Below the pieces are notes generated by a model. The model saw nothing but the letters and a program-made list of their open reading frames with translations. It searched no databases and was not told the origin of the DNA. This document shows positions 62,301-64,000 of a stretch of DNA of 64,000 nucleotides, piece after piece. This DNA comes from Ciona savignyi (taxonomy: Eukaryota > Chordata > Ascidiacea > Phlebobranchia > Cionidae): NCBI GenBank assembly GCA_000149265.1, contig CH003018.1, positions 1,218,463 to 1,282,462 on the forward strand, in the 5' to 3' direction. A program made the translations under genes and the position numbers. How positions within the stretch are numbered: the stretch's first letter is position 1; every line of letters starts with the position of its first letter.

Positions 62301-64000
62301 CTTGTCGATCGGCTACTGGCACCGAACACGAACGAGTACATACGGTAAGTACACAACATCTACACTTATTATAACACTGCTACAGAAGGTTTTGCATTGA
62401 TTTGTATAACAGCACTTCAGAGAACGAGTTATTTAAAAGCGGAAGCAGTCGAAAGGTATGTCAATAATTTGATCTTTTAATTATTTCTGCTTATTAAATA
62501 ACGTGTGTCGGCATTTATAGGATAAATGGCCATGCTATTCGTAATTGGTTTGCCCCGACGTGTTGCTTTGAAGGTACCAGTTATTTATTTTTCACTATCT
62601 GGGATAAACCACAGTTTTCACCCATAGGAATTAATCCACATTAATATTTTATATCTACGCCGACTATAGATGTTAAGCGAGCAAATATAATTAACTTTTG
62701 TTTGATTTTGTGCAATTGACACGGGATCTAACTATGTTACTTTTAATTAAATTTTTGTATAAACGGCTGCTGTTTCATTGGAATGAAACTAATGCCATCT
62801 AAACGCAAACGGTAGATCGGACCAGTGAATAAATTGTTTTCTTTCTTGTGAGACCATTCAACCTACATTTAAATCTGTTTATTTTTAAGTGACATAATCC
62901 TGCGTTTCTATTTTAACGCCCTGTTATCGCTGTGGTGATTAAATCGCGCTCTTCGCACGAGGTTAAACAAACGCAAATTCTTAATTGTGTTAAGATGACG
63001 TAACAAAAGAAAGCGATCCTCTCTTTAAGTCCAATCAGTTGTTGAACAATATTAAAATATAAAGTAGACTGTAAGTTTTGGCTCATACCATATACACAGA
63101 TATTTTCATTTAGTAAGAAAGCAGAATTTGTGTTTGTTATATATACAACAGTCGACGGTGAAAACATGGCGTCTATAAAGCGTTTGTTTAAAAGGTAATC
63201 CTTGCGGAATTATAGTATGTTAGAGCCTGTTCTATATGTTATGAATAATTTAGTCTATCGACTAAACCTTTTACCGTAATTTTGTGCTGTTTTCTTCAGC
63301 TTTCTTGCCAAAACAAAGAGAGAATCTGATTGGCCAAGATCAAGCAAGATCAATTGTGACGACGAACCACCAAAAGGTATATAAAGTATTGATTATTCTA
63401 TTGATCGGGAAGATCAGCAGATGTTCATTGTTTTGTAGTTTTGTTCTCGAGAGTTGTGAATGAAGTTACCGACGATTTTGGAATTGAGAACTTGAACCAG
63501 GGAGAAATGAATAAAACAGACAAAATATTGCTTACAAGGGATAAAGTGAAACGAAGCAAAAGTTTGTCGCACAGTAAGTTGAACTATAACATATAATGTT
63601 AGGTTGGCTACGTGTTTTAATGTGTAAGTAAATTTCAGATAAAGATTCTAGAAAGATATCATCAATCGAAAGGTCAACCGATGGAAAATTTCGTGTTTCT
63701 GAAGTAAACTCTTCTGAAGATTTGTCTATACGTAAATCGAGTTTTTTAGGCAAAATGAGATATCCACAGAAAATTAATCAGAAGATCACGTCGCGTAGAC
63801 CCGTTAGCGACTGTTTTATTCCGAGGGAAACTCAAGTGCTCTTTGATGGCACAGAGGTTATTGAAGAGGAGGGAATGCTTGAGATTGACTGCAGTAGAAG
63901 TGATATTGAAGTCCGGTATCACGCTGAAGATAGTCATTCTTTCAATTCCCCCTACCGCCATCCAACGGTTCCTCGCTTAAAACCAATTTCAGCACCCAAC
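53338..64000 (+). CDS. IGSF9: IGSF9/Turtle-like adhesion receptor, gene B (3' end beyond the window)
   Basis: Exons: 53338-53395 (signal peptide), 55016-55198, 56313-56483, 58771-58913, 58974-59103, 59158-59263, 59328-59509, 60327-60475, 60552-60809, 60913-61072, 61129-61240, 61454-61629, 61684-62133, 62183-62344, 62413-62455, 63300-63376, 63439-63573 and 63639 to the edge. All phases agree with no frame break, giving 1,019 residues in the window. Ig1 is split over 55016 (VIEWLHQ) and 56313 (DEGWYECRVFFFD); Ig2-Ig5 show TWRKDGW, GNYKCQG, SWYYNGV, GNVSCVA, TWRKNGN, GIYTCTPYN and GLWQC. Two FN3 domains and a transmembrane helix (about residues 785-804) follow, then a cytoplasmic tail with LEIDCSRSDIEVRY. 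The second FN3 is a single 450-base exon with a lysine-rich insertion, whereas gene A uses two exons. Expected role is homophilic adhesion at the neuronal surface, by family. Confidence 0.91.
55209..55345 (-). mobile_element. SINE fragment, copy 3, reverse orientation
   Basis: Starting ten bases after the gene B exon ending 55198, the segment carries the reverse complement of the SINE tail (AGGATATTCGTG and TTTATCCCCG) and of the body (CCGGGTTATCGGAG with GAAGTATATG). It matches the elements at 7392 and 26202. The tRNA head is not recognisable. Confidence 0.65.
56484..58475. other. Large intron of IGSF9 gene B before the alternative first exon
   Basis: No exon recognised. It holds an imperfect palindrome at 57709-57751 centred on GTGGTCGACCAC. 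If the exon at 58476 is used, its promoter should be in the right-hand part. Confidence 0.45.
58476..58530 (+). CDS. Candidate alternative first exon (signal peptide), IGSF9 gene B
   Basis: A 55-base segment from ATG encodes MHWKYLLIFASCFTAVYS, a compact classical signal peptide, and ends at a GTAACG donor in phase 1. It is 240 bases upstream of the Ig2 exon at 58771 (phase 1 acceptor), so direct splicing yields leader plus Ig2 onward without Ig1. The full-length gene already has a separate signal exon at 53338-53395. The same arrangement in gene A (41065-41185) supports it being real. Confidence 0.7.

Overview
This is a stretch of an animal nuclear genome: AT-rich, intron-dense, with GT-AG introns. 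It holds six protein-coding genes plus scattered short transposons. The closest fit is an invertebrate chordate, most likely a tunicate of the Ciona type. The reasons are small genes with many small-to-medium introns, vertebrate-like orthologues (RPB7, RBBP6, CRH receptor, IGSF9) and a tRNA-derived composite SINE present in several copies. The species assignment is inference; the gene identities rest on the reconstructed protein sequences.

Layout, left to right. (1) 1-1021, plus strand: the last three exons of an SR splicing factor that begins outside the window. (2) 1386-1904, minus strand: a complete, intronless RNA polymerase II subunit RPB7 gene, tail-to-tail with the SR gene, with a partial tandem duplicate of its 3' end between them. 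(3) 1905-9729: a gene-poor stretch with a SINE, a palindrome and two doubtful small ORFs. (4) 9730-16248, plus: a class B GPCR of the corticotropin-releasing-hormone receptor type. (5) 16815-28414, minus: a complete RBBP6 (DWNN, zinc knuckle, RING, long RS/lysine-rich tail) whose splice phases close over 18 exons, except for one missing base inside the RING. (6) 29726-30197: a hAT-type MITE with an intact 8-bp target duplication. (7) 32187-33314, plus: a basic, disordered nuclear-type protein that I do not recognise. (8) 34571-51591 and 53338 to the window end, both plus: two tandem IGSF9/Turtle cell-adhesion genes, each coding a signal peptide, five Ig domains, two fibronectin III domains, a transmembrane segment and a long cytoplasmic tail. 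The second runs off the right edge.

The genes do not form one pathway. RPB7, the SR protein and RBBP6 are housekeeping factors of transcription and RNA processing. The CRH-receptor-like GPCR and the IGSF9 pair point to neuroendocrine and neuronal surface functions.

The most interesting observation is in the IGSF9 pair. Both paralogues carry an unlisted, phase-compatible signal-peptide exon in the same intron, just upstream of Ig domain 2. This predicts an alternative promoter and a secreted-pathway isoform lacking the first (V-type) Ig domain, conserved between the duplicates. Also notable are several one-base reading-frame breaks in otherwise intact conserved exons, and very short introns of 54-65 bases.
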